From positions 1 to 64,000 of the forward strand of contig JAPWDM010000049.1 of assembly GCA_035578155.1 (NCBI GenBank): a stretch of DNA of 64,000 bases. The letters run 5' to 3'. Shown piece by piece: positions 60,644 to 64,000 of this stretch; the first letter of the stretch is position 1, and every line of letters begins with the position of its first letter. A program made the position numbers and the translations under genes. The notes beneath the pieces are model-generated. The model was not told the DNA's origin. It searched no databases and worked only from the letters and a program-made list of their open reading frames with translations. This DNA comes from Brachynemurus nebulosus. Lineage: Eukaryota; Arthropoda; Insecta; Neuroptera; Myrmeleontidae.

Positions 60644-62603
60644 ACAATCGACCATTCACATCAAAGGATTGTTGCACAAGAAAAGGAAAGATGGAAAAAT
60701 ATTCTCATCCGACTCCTTGCTATTACTCAATTTTTAGCACAGCACCAACTTGCCTTTAGAGGGACCCACGAAACACTTTACAAACTAGACAACGGAAACT
60801 TTTTAGGTCTTGTTGAACTCATAGCCAAGTTCGATCCTGTGATGAGAGAACACATTTCAAGAGTTCTAATGAATGAAAAACGAAGATGTGTCTCGTATCT
60901 TGGGAAGACCATCCAAAATGAGCTTCTTTCCTTAATGGGAAATAAAGTACGAAAATCTATTTTAAATAGAGTTAAAGAAGCAAAGTACTTTGCATTAGTT
61001 TTAGACTGCACTCCAAATTTAAGCAGAAACGAACAACTTTCTATAATCTTGCGATATGTCCATGAAAAAAGTGATAAAACAGTAGAAATATGTGAAAGCT
61101 TCGATAGACACCACTGGCAAAGGCATGTCTGAAACCGTTTTTAAGGCCTTAGAAAACTATGGCCTTGACATTCAAAATTGTAGAGGCCAAGGCTACGACA
61201 ACGGGGCCAACATGAAGGGCAAACATTCTGGGCTACAGAAACGAATTCTCGAACAAAATAAAAGAGCATTTTTTGTCTCTTGTGGCTGCTTAAACTTGGT
61301 GGTTAGTAATGCAGCCAAGTCTTCAGTTCCTACAGTGACCCTGTTTGGAACAATCCAGCGTCTGTATAACTTACTCAGCTCTTCAACCAAACGCTGGAGC
61401 TTGTTCCTAGAGAGTCTTTCAAGGTGCGAAGAATCTTGTACTGGGTCTCCTTTGACATTAAAAGAGCTCTGTATAACACGGAGGCAGGCACGAATCGACT
61501 CACTGAAAGCAGTGAGATATCAGATCGTTGAAGTTCGCCAAGCTCTCTGGGATCTTTGTGATGATCCCTCGTTTGAAGATGATGTTAGGAGCGAAGCAAA
61601 CTCTTTGGCCACAACGGTTGAAGATTACGGTTTTTTAGTTTCTCTAATAACCTGGTATGACGTCCTCTTTCAAATTAACTTGGCAAGTAAGATGTTACAA
61701 TCAAAGGTGATCAATTTTCCTCAAGCTGTAGACGCGTTTAAATTAGGGATGTTACGGATATGAAATTTTGGATATAGATACGGATACGGATCTTTAAAAA
61801 CATTTATTTCAGTTTCGGTTTCGGTTACGGATTTGTAATAATATCGGATAATGTTTCGGATACGGTTACGGTTACGGATAACTGCTTTCAGTGAACATTT
61901 TTTTTTAGAAAGAGGGAAAAATTTTACCCCAAAAAGTGAAAGTCAAACACAAGTCAACGGAAATCTATCAAGAGAAATATATGTAGCAAAAATTTGCTTC
62001 GATTTAACCTCAGTATTCCAACGGCAGTTGGCTGTTATTATCCGAAACAAATCCGAAACTTTTATTTTCGCATACGGTTTCGGTTTCGGATATGTAATTG
62101 TTTCGGATATCCGGTAGTTTCGGTTACGGTTACGGATATCCATAACATCCCTATTTGAAATCCATTTCAGAGTTTTTAGTCGACTTTCGTGAGAATGGAT
62201 TTGTATCTAGTTTGGTGAAAGCAAAAAATTTGGCTGAAGAGCTGAAAGTTGAGGCGAAATTCAAAACCGCCAGACCCAGAAGGAAGATGAAACACTTTGA
62301 CTATGAGGGTAGAGACGAACCTCTTACTGACCCACAAGAAAAATTTAAAGTTGAATTTTTCTTACCTTAGTCGATACTGCTTACTCAGCTGTGGAAGAAA
62401 GATTTGAACAGTTGAAGGCCAAGACTTCAAAATTTGAATTTCTCTTCAAGCTAGACAAACTGCCCGATCGGCAAAAACTTCTGATCAAATGCAAACAACT
62501 CGAAGAGCTAATGTCAGATGAGAATGATCAAAGTGACATTAGAGGGGACGAATTGTGCGACGAGATGGTTTCTATACAGAAACTTTTACCCAAGGAAGGT
62601 TAG
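60644..62603 (+). pseudogene. ZMYM1-like hAT transposase, broken
   Basis: Pieces in order: TIDHSHQRIVAQEKERWKN, then QHQLAFRGTHETLY, GNFLGLVELIAKFDPVM, YLGKTIQNELLSLM, KYFALVLDCTPNLS (first acidic position) and IILRYVHEKS. A frameshift near 61095 leads to IDTTGKGMSETVFKALENYG, RGQGYDNGANMKGKHSG (second Asp), FFVSCGCLNLVVSNAAKSS and TKRWSLFLE. TRRQARIDSLKA follows, where the family usually has TRWEAR. A MITE interrupts at 61744. Then ISEFLVDFRENGFVSSL, a frameshift near 62365, and VDTAYSAVEERFEQLK. The N-terminal zinc finger and the C-terminal dimerisation domain are missing. Non-functional. Confidence 0.85.
61744..62153. mobile_element. MITE with TAGGGATGTTACGG ends in the hAT gene
   Basis: The left end TAGGGATGTTACGGATA and right end (complement TAGGGATGTTATGGATA) enclose clusters of GTTTCGGTTACGGTTACGG words at both ends. 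Flanks TTTAAAT and TTTGAAAT are a near duplication. Removing the insert with one flank copy joins VDAFK to SISEFLVDF in frame. hAT-type by end and target length. Confidence 0.75.
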
Positions 62604-63529
62604 TACTCTCACAAGGAATGTTACGGAAGTGTACCCCCCCCGATTTTGTTCATTTTAAGATATATTGTAGTACTTGACAAAGTGACAAACATATTTTAAT
62701 AATACGTGCCCAATCCCATATTTAGGGGGTAAAACAACCCTTCAAAAATTTCCTGAAAAATCACATTTTGGTATTTTCCCCATACTAGCCCTTATGCAAT
62801 TTTGATGAAAAGTGGTCAAAAGATTTAGCTGAGGTTACATTACTATAGAATTTTTTTTCATTGGAGTCACCTAATTTTTAAGGGGTGAAACACCCCTAAG
62901 AGTGGGTTTTTAAAAAATTTTTTAGGGAAATCATAGCCCAAATTCTTTAAAATTCTGTAAAATAGCTACAAGTTATTAGTTAATAAATAATACGTGTTTC
63001 CCACTGTAGTGACGCGACGTAACTAGGGGGTTATGGGGGACTCTATATGAGAACGAAATTTTTAACAAAAATATTTTGGGTTTTCCTTACGATAAAATTT
63101 ATAAAATAGCAAAAATAAGGTTAACTGGCAAACTCCTTGACTTGAAATAGATAGTTCTGAAACATTGAAATAGCATTATGAAAAAAATTTTGGATTGTAA
63201 CTTGTAATTAAATGTGATGGATTATGAAATGTGGAAGAATATACAAGTAAAAATATAAATTAAGTTTTATTTATTATTTTGAGTAGATGCTGATTAGTGG
63301 TACAGTAAGCAGACGTTAAAGTGCTTCAGTATGCCTGTATTTTACAATGTATTTATAAAATATTATAGAAGTATTAAAAAATGTTAATTAGAATTATGGA
63401 TGATAATTTTCACAGTAATGATATTCTTTAAAAAAGTGTTTTAAGCAGAGGGATTTCTTGCACCAAGAACATCTTATTCTTTTTTTGCACCAAGAACATC
63501 TTATTCATCAAGAAACTCGAGGGAGTCTT
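62604..63529. other. Non-coding stretch before the gap
   Basis: GTACCCCCCCCGATTTTGTT and GGGGTGAAACACCCC resemble the modules at 780 and 21600. TTGCACCAAGAACATCTTAT is tandemly duplicated at 63457 and 63486, directly before the Ns. Confidence 0.5.
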
Positions 63530-64000
63530 NNNNNNNNNNNNNNNNNNNNNNNNNNNNNNNNNNNNNNNNNNNNNNNNNNNNNNNNNNNNNNNNNNNNNNN
63601 NNNNNNNNNNNNNNNNNNNNNNNNNNNNNNNNNNNNNNNNNNNNNNNNNNNNNNNNNNNNNNNNNNNNNNNNNNNNNNNNNNNNNNNNNNNNNNNNNNNN
63701 NNNNNNNNNNNNNNNNNNNNNNNNNNNNNNNNNNNNNNNNNNNNNNNNNNNNNNNNNNNNNNNNNNNNNNNNNNNNNNNNNNNNNNNNNNNNNNNNNNNN
63801 NNNNNNNNNNNNNNNNNNNNNNNNNNNNNNNNNNNNNNNNNNNNNNNNNNNNNNNNNNNNNNNNNNNNNNNNNNNNNNNNNNNNNNNNNNNNNNNNNNNN
63901 NNNNNNNNNNNNNNNNNNNNNNNNNNNNNNNNNNNNNNNNNNNNNNNNNNNNNNNNNNNNNNNNNNNNNNNNNNNNNNNNNNNNNNNNNNNNNNNNNNNN
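63530..64000. other. Assembly gap (Ns)
   Basis: Run of N to the end of the window. Nothing can be said about it. Confidence 1.

Larger units (their letters stand above)
60286..62603 (+). mobile_element. ZMYM1-like hAT element, 5' end to truncated transposase
   Basis: CGGGCCGGCCTAAGGGGTG followed by GCAGCCGCACAC is the 5' terminus style of insect hATs that encode ZMYM1-like transposases. The first base(s) of the TIR are altered and no right-hand TIR was found before the gap. The coding part follows from about 60644. Confidence 0.6.

Overview
The window is AT-rich eukaryotic DNA with no intact host gene that I can recognise. It is most likely from an insect. The evidence is the repeat content: a Penelope-like element, a Crypton-type tyrosine recombinase, a FLYWCH/MULE transposase, several hAT elements (one of the ZMYM1-like transposase type), a Jockey-clade LINE tail, a THAP remnant, and many TIR elements with TA, TTA, TTAA or 8-bp target duplications. 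Species cannot be fixed from sequence alone. A run of Ns from 63530 to 64000 marks an assembly gap.

Layout. 1-9 kb: a broken THAP exon pair, a small MITE, then a block of Helitron-like non-autonomous elements (family A) in back-to-back inverted orientation around a 378-bp (TA)n tract. 9.1-23.6 kb: two inverted copies of a 1.7-kb non-coding repeat (family B) enclose a tyrosine-recombinase gene on the minus strand. That gene is cut twice: a 1.5-kb hAT (perfect 8-bp TSD) near its C-terminus, and a 3.7-kb Penelope-like element (14-16-bp TSD) in its middle. The Penelope element has 0.94-kb inverted pseudo-LTRs, each carrying a hammerhead-like motif. 23.6-31 kb: iteron-like repeats, a 391-bp minimal family A copy, three family C copies, a 5'-truncated Jockey LINE, and a pogo-type MITE inside a (TA)n tract. 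31.5-34.3 kb: a TA-duplicating TIR element holding a 1.9-kb MULE with a long open transposase frame. 34-42 kb: repeats, an element with seven copies of GTAACRTGAGTGAC, and a short Penelope end-only copy split by a TTAA-flanked element. 42-49 kb: three more family A copies, one nested in a hAT MITE. 49-52 kb: the least repetitive stretch, with one possible host exon and two MITEs. 52.4-56.3 kb: a 3.9-kb foldback element with an exact 8-bp TSD, 1.3-1.6-kb arms and a degenerate, uncharacterised ORF in each arm. 56.9-63.5 kb: TIR elements, a hAT remnant, and a ZMYM1-like hAT transposase broken by two frameshifts and a MITE.

Functionally this is a transposon graveyard with clear nesting order. No genes act together as a pathway. 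The most informative objects are the recombinase/hAT/Penelope nest with its ribozyme-like motifs, the foldback element with its paired ORF, and family A, whose ends, internal 120-bp tandem arrays, (TA)n cores and covarying 3' hairpin fit a Helentron/HINE-type element that carries its own satellite-like array.
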